From: Thiodiazotropha sp040507035 | GTDB lineage: Bacteria; Pseudomonadota; Gammaproteobacteria; Chromatiales; Chromatiaceae | Reading direction: 5' to 3' | Length of the DNA: 64,000 bases | Assembly (NCBI GenBank): GCA_040507035.1 | Contig: JBEVVR010000042.1 | Coordinates: 4,909 to 68,908 of the forward strand | Shown: in pieces, positions 34,277-44,190 of the stretch | How positions within the stretch are numbered: position 1 is the stretch's first letter | Layout: every line of letters starts with the position of its first letter | Position numbers and translations under genes: made by a program | Notes under the pieces: generated by a model | Told to the model about the DNA's origin: nothing | The model's input: the letters and a program-made list of their open reading frames with translations, nothing else | Databases searched by the model: none

Positions 34277-36136
34277 ATGACCACGAAACACGATGGAGCC
34301 ACTCGCACTAGTAATAAGAGACTTCTAGCCTGGGTTGAAGAAATCGCTCGGTTATGCAATCCGGATAGGGTCTATTGGTGCGACGGTTCTCAGGAGGAGT
34401 ATGACCGCTTGTGTGAAGAGATGGTGAAGAACGGCACCTTTACTCGCCTCAACCCGGAGAAACGCCCCAACAGTTATCTGGCCCGTTCCCATCCAAGCGA
34501 CGTGGCCCGCGTTGAGGAGCGCACTTATATCTGTTCAGAAAAGGAGGAAGACGCCGGCCCAACCAACAACTGGATGGATCCGAAGCAGATGAAGGGAATC
34601 CTCCAGGGCCTGTTCAAAGATTGTATGCGGGGAAGAACCTTGTATGTGATCCCCTTCAGCATGGGACCCCTTGGTTCGCATATTGCGCACATCGGTGTTG
34701 AGATTTCGGACTCCGCTTATGTCGCGGTAAACCAGCGCATCATGACCCGCATGGGTCAGCAGGTACTCGATGTATTGGGTGATGATGGTGAGTTCGTCCC
34801 TTGTGTACACTCTGTTGGCGCACCCCTGCAACCAGGAGAAGACGATGTCCCCTGGCCCTGTGCTGGAAACATTGAGGATAAATATATTACCCACTTTCCC
34901 GAGACCAGGGAGATCTGGTCTTTCGGCAGCGGTTATGGCGGCAATGCCTTGCTGGGCAAAAAGTGCCTTGCACTGCGCATCGCCTCGGTGATGGGACGGG
35001 ATGAGGGCTGGCTCGCCGAACACATGCTGATCATGGGCGTTGAAACACCCGAGAAAAAGAAGGTCTATGTGGCAGCGGCCTTCCCCAGCGCCTGCGGCAA
35101 AACCAATTTCGCCATGCTCAAGTCGCCCAAAGGTTTCGAGGAGTGGAAGGTCACTACCATCGGTGACGACATTGCCTGGATAAAGCCGAATCCCGAGGAT
35201 GGTAAATTTTATGCCATCAATCCCGAGTATGGCCTGTTCGGGGTTGCGCCCGGCACCAATGAATCATCAAATGCCAACGCCATCGCCGCCTTGAAGGAGA
35301 ATTGTATCTTCACCAACTGCGCCCTGACCGATGATGGCGATATTTGGTGGGAGGGGCTGACGGAAGATCCTCCTGAACACATGATCGATTGGCGCGGCGA
35401 TGACTGGACGGTAGGTTGTGGTCGCCCTGCAGCCCACCCCAATGCGCGTTTTACAGCACCTGCCGCCGCCTGTCCTTCCATTGATCCGGAGTGGGAGAAT
35501 CCTGCCGGTGTGCCGATCACCGCGTTTCTGTTTGGCGGTCGTGTCAGCCATAACTTCCCCTTGGTATTTCAGAGCTACAACTGGGAACATGGCGTCTACA
35601 TGGCCGCCACCATGGGTTCAGAGGCAACCGCAGCTGCCATCGGTCAAGCCGCCATGCGCCGCGATCCCATGGCGATGCTACCCTTCTGTGGTTACAACAT
35701 GGCGGAGTACCTGAAACACTGGTTGCGTATCGGGCGTAAAAACGTTGCCACTCCACCGGCCATATTCCGGGTCAACTGGTTTCGCAAGGACGAGCACGGT
35801 CGTTTCATCTGGCCGGGATTCAGCGAGAACATGCGAGTGCTGAAATGGGTCGTGGACCGTTGCAATGGCTCCGGTCACGCTGTGGAGAGCCCCTTGGGCT
35901 GGGTGCCTTCGCATAATTCCTTGAACTGGGAAGGACTCGATTTCAACAAAGCAGACTTCTTTGAGATCATGAATATCGATCGCGAAATAGCCCGCCACGA
36001 AACCATCGATCAGGAAGAGTTGTTTACTCGTTTTGGAGACCACCTGCCAAGGGAAATGGAACTAGAGCGGGAGCTGCAGCTGGCGCGGTTATACCACTCC
36101 CCAAAATATTGGGATCTGTCTGCTACCTGTGATTGA
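34277..36136 (+). CDS. pckG: Phosphoenolpyruvate carboxykinase (GTP)
   Basis: A 619-residue cytosolic enzyme that converts oxaloacetate and GTP to PEP, GDP and CO2. The P-loop and active site read AFPSACGKTN (about 270-279), with the active-site Cys in it; GVETPEKKKVYVAAA leads into it, and FPLVFQSYNWEHGVY is a C-terminal family motif. The length matches GTP-type PEPCK. It links the TCA cycle to gluconeogenesis; the GTP type is unusual among enterics but common in this type of gammaproteobacteria. It stands alone with a typical promoter region of 240 bp. Confidence 0.97.
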   Translation: MTTKHDGATRTSNKRLLAWVEEIARLCNPDRVYWCDGSQEEYDRLCEEMVKNGTFTRLNPEKRPNSYLARSHPSDVARVEERTYICSEKEEDAGPTNNWMDPKQMKGILQGLFKDCMRGRTLYVIPFSMGPLGSHIAHIGVEISDSAYVAVNQRIMTRMGQQVLDVLGDDGEFVPCVHSVGAPLQPGEDDVPWPCAGNIEDKYITHFPETREIWSFGSGYGGNALLGKKCLALRIASVMGRDEGWLAEHMLIMGVETPEKKKVYVAAAFPSACGKTNFAMLKSPKGFEEWKVTTIGDDIAWIKPNPEDGKFYAINPEYGLFGVAPGTNESSNANAIAALKENCIFTNCALTDDGDIWWEGLTEDPPEHMIDWRGDDWTVGCGRPAAHPNARFTAPAAACPSIDPEWENPAGVPITAFLFGGRVSHNFPLVFQSYNWEHGVYMAATMGSEATAAAIGQAAMRRDPMAMLPFCGYNMAEYLKHWLRIGRKNVATPPAIFRVNWFRKDEHGRFIWPGFSENMRVLKWVVDRCNGSGHAVESPLGWVPSHNSLNWEGLDFNKADFFEIMNIDREIARHETIDQEELFTRFGDHLPREMELERELQLARLYHSPKYWDLSATCD

Positions 36137-36508
36137 CTGAAGTAGTAGTCTAATCCTTGGGCTCCGCTGACCGGTAGTTCCCACTTCTCGAGCACTGTCG
36201 GTCGGGACCCCACCTGCCAAACCCTCTTACTGTAAAGAATCGATATAAAAAGCATCAACAAGAATGAAGTCGCTCACAATTTAGAAAATACGAGTGTCAA
36301 TTGCTCGATTTTTGGTTTTCAGATAGTTGCAACCATCCTGGGGTTTATCGATTATAAGGCCACAATCGCAGCAAAGCTGTACTGAGGCAGATGACTAACA
36401 GATGGTTTTCTCGAGCACAATGCTATCTGCTGTTGATTGAAGTGGAGTGTTCAACTGTTCGTTGATATGCCGGGTAAATTGCTGCTCGCCATGGAGGGAG
36501 AATAACCG
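36137..36508. other. Gene-free region between pckG and the beta-helix protein gene
   Basis: This 372-bp stretch holds no convincing gene, strong terminator or repeat. It contains the pckG 3' end and the promoter region of the beta-helix gene. Confidence 0.5.
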
Positions 36509-37534
36509 ATGAAGCAACTGGCATCACTGTTAATAGTCTGTGCGATGCACTCACCAGCCCAATCCGCTCCCCCCAGCCCACCAATACTCTTCATCGAGGG
36601 CGGCGTCAGCGTCGCACCCCCCGAGTCAGCTCCGGCTCCTCAATATCGCGGCATCCCCGATCCGTCAGAGATGCTGGGTTTTGATGTCAGGGCCGAGTAT
36701 GACACGAGCGAAGTGGCCACGGGTTCCCACGGCACGGAAACCTTGGGATGTAGCGGTACCGCGTCACAGCCTTGTTTGATCGACGCCTCGGGTGCAACTT
36801 TTCAGAAACTCACAATTACCGGTGAGTACCTTATTCTGCAGGGTGGCACAGTGAATGCCGGAGCTGGCGGCGGCCCGCACCTTGACGTCAACTGCAGTTA
36901 TTGCGTGATCCGTGACCTAGAGGTATCTGGCCCCGGCGTTGATTCAGGACATTCAAGCGCGGTCAGCATGAACTCATTCAGCGTCTGGATTGGGGGCGCC
37001 ATTCATGGCTTCGGAGAAAACAGCACTAGCGCACGGGAACAGGATTATCATGGCATTAAAGTCATGGTTGATGATGTCTGGATTCTCGATGCCGAGATCT
37101 ATGATAACAGTGGTGATTCAGTTCAAATCGGCGATGCAAGCCGCGGATCGGCATCCAGGGTCTACATCGGCGGGGGGTATTTTCACCACAACAGGGAAAA
37201 TGCGGTAGACATAAAAGACTCCCACGACGTTGTTGTATCCGGGGTCACCATGGAGGGATTCCGACCGACGAGTTCAAGCCCCGGCGAGGCACTGATCGTA
37301 CACGACGATGCCTATGATGCGCGGATTTACGACAATGTCATTCGTGACTCCACACTCGGCATGGTCTCTTCCGGCTTATCCGGCCACATCATCAATGGCA
37401 ATGATATCGTTGCACTCTCGGTTGGGATTCAGTTGCGAAATACGCGAAATATTACAGTGACAGACAATACCGTGTCGGCGCCAACGCCAATTGAGGTACA
37501 GGGCGGTATTAGCGGTAGTGTCCAGGATCAATAA
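36509..37534 (+). CDS. Exported right-handed beta-helix repeat protein
   Basis: A 341-residue exported protein. The signal peptide (about 1-19, ending QSA) is followed by a Pro-rich segment (20-60) and then a parallel beta-helix of short repeats (residues about 90-340) rich in Asn, Asp and Gly, such as NSGDSVQIGD and NRENAVDIKD. The fold is typical of polysaccharide lyases, mannuronan epimerases and related surface proteins. No catalytic triad is clear, so binding or hydrolysis of a polysaccharide is only a possibility. Monocistronic. Confidence 0.78.
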   Translation: MKQLASLLIVCAMHSPAQSAPPSPPILFIEGGVSVAPPESAPAPQYRGIPDPSEMLGFDVRAEYDTSEVATGSHGTETLGCSGTASQPCLIDASGATFQKLTITGEYLILQGGTVNAGAGGGPHLDVNCSYCVIRDLEVSGPGVDSGHSSAVSMNSFSVWIGGAIHGFGENSTSAREQDYHGIKVMVDDVWILDAEIYDNSGDSVQIGDASRGSASRVYIGGGYFHHNRENAVDIKDSHDVVVSGVTMEGFRPTSSSPGEALIVHDDAYDARIYDNVIRDSTLGMVSSGLSGHIINGNDIVALSVGIQLRNTRNITVTDNTVSAPTPIEVQGGISGSVQDQ

Positions 37535-37560
37535 AACCCGATTTCCGGGAGTCAAAGCGA

Positions 37561-38514
37561 TTAAGACTCAGCCAACATCGCTTTGACCACCCCATTCCAT
37601 CCCAATGCCAGATTGGTGCGGTTGTACCCCCCGCCACCAAGGGCGATGAAACGCCCGTTACACAACTCGTTCGCAAGCTTGCAAAGCTGACCGGCGGCAT
37701 ATTGATGCGCTGCAGGAGTAAATGCCATGTGAGTGATCGGATCTCCCTGGATACTGTCGGCACCCGCCTGAAGTATGATCAGCTCCGGTTTTTGCTGGCG
37801 AATGAAGTCTTCAACCAGCGGCCAGACACGATGAAAATGGGCGTCATCGGCCAAAGGCGGCAGGGGTACATTGAGCTTACAGCCCCTGGCCTCCCCTTTT
37901 CCCGTCTCTTCCACCGCACCGGTACCCGGATAGAGAAAGCGACCGTCCTCATGAATATCGGCAAAGATCAGATCGGGATCGGATTCGAAGGCATAGAACA
38001 CGCCATCCCCATGATGGGCGTCGATATCGACATAGGCAATACGACGTATGCCAAATCTGTTCCTCAGATTTTCAATCAATACCCCGGCGTCGTTGAAGAC
38101 GCAGAAGCCGGCAGCCGAATTCCGTCGCGCATGATGCAGGCCGGCTATGGGAACGAAGACCTTCGGATGTCTACCTTCGAGGATCATCTGCATGCCGTCC
38201 AACACCGAACCGACCACATTGCAGGCTGCTTCGTAGATACCGGGAAATGCCGGCGTATCACCAGCATCGAGATAGCCGTTCCCACTCTCTGACAATTCCC
38301 TAACCCGATCGATGTAGGCCTGGGTGTGAAACTGGATTAGCGCCTCCTGATCACAGAGTTGGGGAGTGGCGATAGCGACCTGTTTGTCCAGCCCCTGTTT
38401 CAAGGTCTCTTTCCAGAAGGAGTGTATGCGGTCCGGACCAAAGGGATGCCCCTCGCCGAAACCGTAGCGACCAAGGGCCTCACCGAAATAGAGAGTAACC
38501 GGTTTTTCGCTCAT
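37561..38514 (-). CDS. Histone-deacetylase-like (AcuC/HDAC family) amidohydrolase
   Basis: A 317-residue zinc hydrolase. ILIDIDAHH-type motif is present as YVDIDAHHGDGV (about 160-171), with FCVFNDAGV and LHHARRNSAAGF upstream, and a late LQAGADSIQGDP region supplies the Asp and Gly of the metal site. Members deacetylate acetyl-lysine proteins, acetylpolyamines or acetoin-pathway substrates; the particular substrate is unclear. It converges with the beta-helix gene and its ATG at 38514 lies upstream of the 3' end of dsbB. Confidence 0.9.
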   Translation of the reverse strand: MSEKPVTLYFGEALGRYGFGEGHPFGPDRIHSFWKETLKQGLDKQVAIATPQLCDQEALIQFHTQAYIDRVRELSESGNGYLDAGDTPAFPGIYEAACNVVGSVLDGMQMILEGRHPKVFVPIAGLHHARRNSAAGFCVFNDAGVLIENLRNRFGIRRIAYVDIDAHHGDGVFYAFESDPDLIFADIHEDGRFLYPGTGAVEETGKGEARGCKLNVPLPPLADDAHFHRVWPLVEDFIRQQKPELIILQAGADSIQGDPITHMAFTPAAHQYAAGQLCKLANELCNGRFIALGGGGYNRTNLALGWNGVVKAMLAES

Positions 38515-38631
38515 CTGGTTGATAGATCCTGGCCAGTGGTTTTGTTGCTAGGCATCGATCTAATACTAGTTCTGATTGCACTAAATCTTTTCATGGCTGC
38601 CGACGAGTTTATGCAGAAAACCCAAATGAAC

Positions 38632-39162
38632 TCAAACACCACTCGCGCCTATTGATCCTATACGCTTAATTTTTCTCCTCAATTCGAAATATAACACCAC
38701 ACCCAACACAATCAATTGCAACACCATGATGATAATCATCCAAAGCGGCATGCTCATGCCGAGGAACACCCACTGGATCTCACCACAGAATCCGGTCGGT
38801 TGAAATAGCGTCGGCAACCACTGATCAAGCTTCAACCAAGCAGGGAACTTGGCATTCACATCACAACTAAACGATTGAATGATACCCAGCTGCATCCCAT
38901 AGAGTTCCAACGCCAGATAGAGACACCAACCGGCCGCCAGTGCCCACCCGGCATAACCGATGGATCTTGCTGCTCCAGAGTGTGGAGCACTCATACCGAT
39001 AAGTGCTGAGAAAAAGATACCAAAAACCGCGACCCGCTGGTAGATACAGAGGACACAGGGATCGAGTTTCAAACCATACTGAAAATAGAGTGCTGCTCCC
39101 TCCAGGATTAATGCGCTCAATGCCAATAAGAACCAGGGTATGCGTCGCTGTGTGAATATCAT
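38632..39162 (-). CDS. dsbB: Disulfide bond formation protein B
   Basis: A 176-residue inner-membrane protein with four helices. LDPCVLCIYQR (first periplasmic loop) has the quinone-reacting Cys pair, and the second loop has Cys in FSCDVN and GFCGEIQ, so all four catalytic Cys are present. DsbB reoxidises DsbA and passes electrons to ubiquinone or menaquinone. The GGGAGAG site precedes the ATG. Confidence 0.95.
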   Translation of the reverse strand: MIFTQRRIPWFLLALSALILEGAALYFQYGLKLDPCVLCIYQRVAVFGIFFSALIGMSAPHSGAARSIGYAGWALAAGWCLYLALELYGMQLGIIQSFSCDVNAKFPAWLKLDQWLPTLFQPTGFCGEIQWVFLGMSMPLWMIIIMVLQLIVLGVVLYFELRRKIKRIGSIGASGV

Positions 39163-39413
39163 TTCTCTCCCATTTCATGCTACGGCTTGATCAATGGACA
39201 TACCAAGACTAATCGAGTCCCGCCTTTTGATTAGACATTGATCATTTTCAATGCTCGGGATGTTATCCCGGGTTACTCTGTTTACTGACCTGGATTATGT
39301 GTGGAACCGAAATCACCCTTGACACTAAACCCTGTCACTCTAAACGACCAATCGGCACACAGTCGGTTCCATTAAAAAATCAGCATCGGCGGGAATCACC
39401 CAGTTGCATAACC

Positions 39414-39782
39414 ATGAAAATTGCAGTAACCAGCCAAAATTTCCGCACCATAACCCAACATGCAGGCAAGACGCGTCGCTTCCTGATCTTTGAACTGGAC
39501 AAAAGCAGTAGTGAGATAAACCAGCTTGCCCGTCTCAATCTACCAAAGCAGATGTCGATGCATGAATTCCGCGGCGATGACCACCCACTCTTCAAAATGG
39601 ACTATCTGATAACTGGTAGCAGCGGCGAGGGTTTTATCCGTCGAATGCAGAATTTCGGTGTTGAGGTGGTGCTAACCGGCGAAGAGGATCCCCTGACTGC
39701 TGTTACCGCGGTGATCGAAGGCAGACCCCTTGCTCCTCCTATCCACAAGCACAACCACTCTCATCCCCCCATCATGCCTTAG
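39414..39782 (+). CDS. NifX/NifB-like dinitrogenase iron-molybdenum cofactor family protein
   Basis: A 122-residue protein of the dinitrogenase FeMo-cofactor binding fold (NifX/NafY-like). MKIAVTSQNFRTITQHAGKT opens it with the family's start pattern, and LITGSSGEGFIRRMQ and VEVVLTGEEDPLTAV match the mid-domain. The tail is His-rich (HKHNHSHPP), possibly a metal-binding extension. No nif genes are seen nearby, so it may act in another metal-cofactor pathway. I start at the ATG at 39414; the frame is open further upstream. Confidence 0.8.
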   Translation: MKIAVTSQNFRTITQHAGKTRRFLIFELDKSSSEINQLARLNLPKQMSMHEFRGDDHPLFKMDYLITGSSGEGFIRRMQNFGVEVVLTGEEDPLTAVTAVIEGRPLAPPIHKHNHSHPPIMP

Positions 39783-39803
39783 CCAGGGACTAAATAGCCA
39801 GAT

Positions 39804-40925
39804 CTAAAAGCCGTAATTGGCCATCAGGCGCACGAAATCACCATCCTCGTGCATATCGGTATAGATAAGCTCCAGAGCCAACTGCTCGTTAACTTCGTAG
39901 AGGGCATAGTAGTCAGTCTCGTTCGCGCCCTGGTCAAAATCCACATGCAACACACCCAGGATCAATGCCTCAACTCCAGCATACTCTAGGCCGAACGCTG
40001 TCGCCTCCTGGTCCTCGACACCGTCGATGGTATGGTCGTCAGCGGAGGTGAAGTAGGGACCGCCGCCAAAACCATTGGTTACCTTACCTGATACGTCGTT
40101 GTAAGCAGCACTGATTGTGAAATCAGCCAGGGTATAGCTACCGCTGATACCCCAGACATCACCATCAGGGCCCGACTCATCGCCGGTATCATCCGCTTGC
40201 GAGCCAAACTGCAATCCCAGACTAAAGGTATCTGCCTCATACACCCCCTCCAAATAGAACAACTTGGCAAAATCCTTACCCTGGTAGTACCAACCCTGCA
40301 CACTCAGCTGCTCTATACCCTCGTATAGTGCTCCTACCGCGGTCAGGCCGTCATCGCCGTTCATCTCCTTGAAACTCTCTGGGATATCAGCATCAACACC
40401 AGCCCACTTATCGAGATGGGTGAGATAGAGGGTGGTGGCGGGAATATCGTTATTGCTCAGTAATAGGCCTTGAAAGGTATTCGGCACCATGCGGATATCG
40501 TCGGTGTCGGCGTGGGGAGTATCCAGTTCGAAGCGACCCACACGCAACTGGGTATTGCCCAACTCACCCTGCAGATAGGCCTCCCCCAGGATGGAGTAGC
40601 TGCCTTTTTCAGAGGAGAAGAAGTCGCCGTTTTCATCATCGAACAGCTCTCCGCTGGTATAGAAGGTCGCCCCTGCGCTCAGCCCGTTCCAGCTCGGACT
40701 GATATAACCCAGCTTGCCACCGATGGCTGAACCGTCAGTCTCGTCACCCACCTCGTCTTCGGCATGGATAAAACCCACTCTGAGATTACCGAAAACACCC
40801 TTTTGTTGATCCGCTGCAGCCTCTCCGCTTAGTCCCCACAACGAGCTTGCAAGCAGCGGAATAATGCTAAGCTTTACCAACACAGACACCTTACCGACTT
40901 CAGTCAGTCCTCTTCTTTGCATCAT
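39804..40925 (-). CDS. Outer-membrane porin-like protein, Fur-controlled
   Basis: A 373-residue exported protein. The signal peptide (about 10-30) is followed by a beta-barrel sequence with alternating hydrophobic strands and acidic loops, ending LMANYGF with a terminal Phe. GNLRVGFIHAEDEVGDETDGSA is the first part of the barrel and AIGGKLGYISPSWNG follows. It resembles OprD/OprP-type porins; the substrate is unknown. I start at the ATG at 40925, preceded by AGGGG. A Fur box lies 170 bp upstream, so it is probably induced under iron limitation. Confidence 0.8.
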   Translation of the reverse strand: MMQRRGLTEVGKVSVLVKLSIIPLLASSLWGLSGEAAADQQKGVFGNLRVGFIHAEDEVGDETDGSAIGGKLGYISPSWNGLSAGATFYTSGELFDDENGDFFSSEKGSYSILGEAYLQGELGNTQLRVGRFELDTPHADTDDIRMVPNTFQGLLLSNNDIPATTLYLTHLDKWAGVDADIPESFKEMNGDDGLTAVGALYEGIEQLSVQGWYYQGKDFAKLFYLEGVYEADTFSLGLQFGSQADDTGDESGPDGDVWGISGSYTLADFTISAAYNDVSGKVTNGFGGGPYFTSADDHTIDGVEDQEATAFGLEYAGVEALILGVLHVDFDQGANETDYYALYEVNEQLALELIYTDMHEDGDFVRLMANYGF

Positions 40926-41232
40926 GATGAACCCCTTCAAAATAAAAAAGACAGGCTTGCTGGCGCTTGCTGGTAGGCCGACGTATAGCATAAAAAACAG
41001 AAAACGAACAGCTAGCTCGATGGGCATTCATCTGCTATCCAGAGGGCCCATTGTGCATCACAAAGAGACAGCTGTTGATCCACTTAAAATAAATGATAAT
41101 GATAATTATTATCCATTGCAAACATGACTCACTAACTACAAGCGCTCTCAATGTATCTACAAACCGCAATCCTCAGCCTGCATGACAGTGAGGCCAGGTT
41201 GCGGGAGTTTGAGATATTCTTTTCGGCTTGAG
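40926..41232. other. Gene-free region with Fur box between porin and modC
   Basis: This stretch of about 300 bp serves as the upstream region of the porin gene (minus strand) and as the downstream end of modC. Its only clear element is the Fur box at 41095. No terminator with a clear T-run was seen after modC. Confidence 0.5.
41095..41113. promoter_or_regulatory. Fur box upstream of the porin-like gene
   Basis: GATAATGATAATTATTATC matches the 19-base Fur consensus at 18 of 19 positions, with T instead of C at position 13. It stands 170 bp upstream of the start of the porin-like gene (minus strand) and is a near-palindrome, as Fur boxes are. Repression by Fur with Fe2+ is expected. Confidence 0.88.
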
Positions 41233-42306
41233 TCACGATAACAACGCCACACTCTTAACCTGGGCGTAGAGCTGCATCCCCTCGTGAATCCCCATGCCAA
41301 TAGCGGAGCGGCGAGTGATACGCGAGAGCAGGGTCTGGCCATCTTCCAGCGCCAAACGCACCAGTACCTGAGTAAGGCTGATATCCCGGGTATCGATCAC
41401 CCGCACCGGAAGGATGTTGAGGATACTGGTATCGGCATGGGCACGGATAGAGAGGCTGACATCCCTTGCCTGGATCTGCACCCTGGCGTGGCGACCCACC
41501 GGCAGGTCCTCCCGGGGTACCGCGACCCTGTTGCCCTGGAGAGATATCCAGGTCAGGTGGTAGCTGTGGTCATGGGAGCTGACAAAACCCTCCAGCAGGG
41601 CGGATGCATCGTCATAGGTGGAGAGGGGCAGATCGAGCCGGGTCAACAACTGTGCGGCCTCACCCTGGGCAGTAGCCCGCCCTGCATCCAGTACCACCAT
41701 ATGATCGGCCAGCCTCGCCACCTCGTTGGGATCGTGGGAGACATAGAGGGAGGGTATGGCGAACTCGTCGTGGAGCCGTTCCAGATAGGGCATGATGGTC
41801 TGCTTGGCGGCATGGTCGAGGGCCGAGAGGGGTTCATCCATCAGCAGCAAGCGCGGGCTGGTAAGCAGGGCACGGGCGATAGCGACCCGCTGCCGCTCAC
41901 CACCGGAGAGCCGAGGGGTTGCCCGTGTCAGCAGGCTTGAGATACCGAGCAGCTCCACCACATCCTGAAAAGGTATCTGACGCTGTCCTTCGGCTACACG
42001 ATGCAAACCGTACTCCAGGTTTTTGCGCACCGAAAGATGCGGAAACAGGCTCGCCTCCTGGAACACATAGCCGATGGGACGGCGATGCACCGGCAGGAAA
42101 CGCTCCCCGTCCTGCCACACTTCACCGTTGATCCGCACCAGCCCCTGCCGGGCACGCTCCAGGCCGGCCACCGCCCGCAGTACGCTGGTCTTGCCCGAAC
42201 CCGAACGTCCAAAGAGGGCTGTGACACCCTGACCCGGGGCATCGAAGGCCACATCCATCTCGAAATCGCCGAAGCGGTGTTTGAGACGGATCTCGATACT
42301 GCTCAC
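41233..42306 (-). CDS. modC: Molybdate ABC transporter ATPase
   Basis: A 357-residue ATPase. Walker A is GRSGSGKTS (about 33-41), the signature is LSGGERQR, Walker B is LLLMDEP and the H-loop His is in YVSHDPNEV. The C-terminal 70 residues form a Mop/TOBE domain (RVQIQARDVSLS and onward) that binds molybdate and gives feedback inhibition. It overlaps modB by four bases. Confidence 0.95.
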   Translation of the reverse strand: MSSIEIRLKHRFGDFEMDVAFDAPGQGVTALFGRSGSGKTSVLRAVAGLERARQGLVRINGEVWQDGERFLPVHRRPIGYVFQEASLFPHLSVRKNLEYGLHRVAEGQRQIPFQDVVELLGISSLLTRATPRLSGGERQRVAIARALLTSPRLLLMDEPLSALDHAAKQTIMPYLERLHDEFAIPSLYVSHDPNEVARLADHMVVLDAGRATAQGEAAQLLTRLDLPLSTYDDASALLEGFVSSHDHSYHLTWISLQGNRVAVPREDLPVGRHARVQIQARDVSLSIRAHADTSILNILPVRVIDTRDISLTQVLVRLALEDGQTLLSRITRRSAIGMGIHEGMQLYAQVKSVALLS

Positions 42307-42980
42307 GGTTGATGACTCCGGCTGATGCGGCCGTTGACCAGATAGAGCGTCATCAACACCAGGAAAGAGAAGGCGAGCATGCCGGCGGCCAGCAGATGGG
42401 CCTGGCCGTAATCCAGAGTCTCCACGTAGTCGTAGATAGCCACTGACAGCACCCGGGTCTCACCGGGGATGTTGCCGCCGATCATCAACACCACCCCGAA
42501 CTCGCCCACGGTATGGGCAAAGCAGAGCACGGCGGCGGTGAGAAAACCGGGACGCGCCAGGGGTATCACCACGGTCATGAAACGGTCCCAGGGCGAGGCA
42601 CGCAGCGTGGCCGCCACCTCGGCCGGGCGTGGCCCCAGGGCCTCAAAGGCGTTTTGCAGGGGTTGCACCACGAAGGGCAGTGAGTAGAGCACAGAGGCAA
42701 AGACCAATCCGCCGAAGGTAAAGGGCAAGGTACCCATTCCCAAGGCCTGGGTCAGCTGCCCCACCGGCCCGTCGGGGGCGAGCATAATCAACAGGTAGAA
42801 ACCGAGCACGGTGGGTGGCAGTACCAACGGCAGCGCTACCACCGCCGACAGCGCCTGCTTGTACCAGGCATGGGTGCGTGCCAGCCACCAGGCGATGGGG
42901 GTACCGATAATCAACAGCAGTAGGGTTGTGGTGCTGGCCAGTTTGAGCGTCAGCCAGACGGGTTGCCAGTCAAATGTCAT
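42303..42980 (-). CDS. modB: Molybdate ABC transporter permease
   Basis: A 225-residue permease with five membrane helices. WLARTHAWYKQALSAVVALP and LVLPPTVLGFYLL are hallmarks of ModB, and the EAA loop is ALGPRPAEVAATLRASPWD. It works with ModA and ModC to import molybdate. Four bases overlap modC, and modA ends three bases upstream. Confidence 0.95.
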   Translation of the reverse strand: MTFDWQPVWLTLKLASTTTLLLLIIGTPIAWWLARTHAWYKQALSAVVALPLVLPPTVLGFYLLIMLAPDGPVGQLTQALGMGTLPFTFGGLVFASVLYSLPFVVQPLQNAFEALGPRPAEVAATLRASPWDRFMTVVIPLARPGFLTAAVLCFAHTVGEFGVVLMIGGNIPGETRVLSVAIYDYVETLDYGQAHLLAAGMLAFSFLVLMTLYLVNGRISRSHQP

Positions 42981-42983
42981 ACG

Positions 42984-43742
42984 CTACTCCACTCCGTAAC
43001 CATAGCGCGCGATCACCTGTCGCGCAGTGTCGCCCCTGAGGAACTGCAGATAGGCAATAGCCGCCGGATTCGCCTCCCCTTTTTTCAGTAACACCGCCCC
43101 CTGATCGATTGGGTCGTAATAGTCCGCCGGGATCTCCCAGAGTGTGCCGGCTTCACCCTCCCACTCCCGGATCTGAGCCAGGGCGACAAAACCCGCCTCC
43201 GCATTGCCAGTGGCCACGAACTGGAAGGTCTGGGCAATGGATTCACCCCTCACCAGCTTGGGTGTGAGCTGCTGCTGCAGGCCCAGGCGATTGATCACCT
43301 GTGTGGCAGCGAGGCCATAGGGGGCGGTTTTTGGATTGGCCAGGGCGAGGTGATTGAATGCCCCACGTTTGAGATACTGTTCAGGATTCCCGAATCGTTC
43401 AGGCTTGACACTCCACAGCACCAATCTTCCCTTGGCATAGATGAAACGGCTGCCGGGAACGGCCAACCCCTTCTCTTCCGCTCTTGCCGGCCGCTGGTTA
43501 TCGGCCGCCAGGAAGAGCTCAAAGGGGGCGCCGTGCTCGATCTGCGAATAGAGCTTGCCGGTGGAGCCATAGCTGATTTTCGTGGTGTGTCCCGTGGTCT
43601 GCTCAAACAGCCGTGCTATCTCACGGCTGGCATCGATAAAATTGGCCGCGACAGCGATCATCACCTGTTCCGCCTTCACGGGGCTGAAGATCGACGGCAA
43701 GCCGATCAAGAGGGCGAGGATGATGTTGTGGGTTCTGTTCAT
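42984..43742 (-). CDS. modA: Molybdate-binding periplasmic protein
   Basis: A 252-residue protein with a signal peptide (about 1-24). IAVAANFIDASREIARLFE and SYGSTGKLYSQIEHGAPFE are the conserved ModA N-terminal motifs with the molybdate-binding Ser/Gly residues. The domain ends in TARQVIARYGYG. It feeds ModBC. Supply of molybdenum fits possible Mo-enzymes of an anaerobic lifestyle, but none is in this window. Confidence 0.95.
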   Translation of the reverse strand: MNRTHNIILALLIGLPSIFSPVKAEQVMIAVAANFIDASREIARLFEQTTGHTTKISYGSTGKLYSQIEHGAPFELFLAADNQRPARAEEKGLAVPGSRFIYAKGRLVLWSVKPERFGNPEQYLKRGAFNHLALANPKTAPYGLAATQVINRLGLQQQLTPKLVRGESIAQTFQFVATGNAEAGFVALAQIREWEGEAGTLWEIPADYYDPIDQGAVLLKKGEANPAAIAYLQFLRGDTARQVIARYGYGVE

Positions 43743-44190
43743 AAGTGCCTATCTTAATCACGGGTTGCAAGCTCAAGTTAAGCGCTGCGCCACTAAAAGC
43801 ATATTGGAATATATAGAGGAAGCAATCGGAATGCCAGATTATTAGTTTAATTATATCAATGTGTTGTACTCGTTTAACAAGAAAGAACATTGTCGGACTC
43901 GCAACATATGTGCGGAGCAATACAATCACCCCTCGGCTGACATAGGCGAGCAATTGCTCAATTTGACCAGCTATATACGAACAACTCTATCCATGGCTGG
44001 TGAGACAGACCTATCGATGCAACCATTGCCAGTTACATTGATATTCTCTTTTGATACGGCTTGCGAAGTGGTAGTTTATAGCGTTCAAAAATGAGTGGCG
44101 TTCATCCAACGAAATCAACGAATAGCTAGACAACCCGAAGGCGTTTGCATGGATTCGGCATCATCCCAATCAATCACACAAGGAGACCCA
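43743..44190. other. Gene-free region upstream of modA and the exported protein
   Basis: This stretch of about 450 bp lies between two divergent genes. A small A+T-rich palindrome, ATATTGGAATAT at 43801-43812, is 60 bp upstream of modA and could be a ModE-like site, but it lacks the full CGTTATAT consensus. A 77-codon frame at 43861-44094 has no ribosome site. Confidence 0.45.

Noticed and set aside
43801..43812. ModE operator before modA
   Set aside because: ATATTGGAATAT is a short palindrome, but the ModE consensus with flanking CG and spacer is not met.
43861..44094. A 77-codon plus-strand frame before the exported protein
   Set aside because: It lacks a ribosome site and shows no signal peptide or domain pattern.
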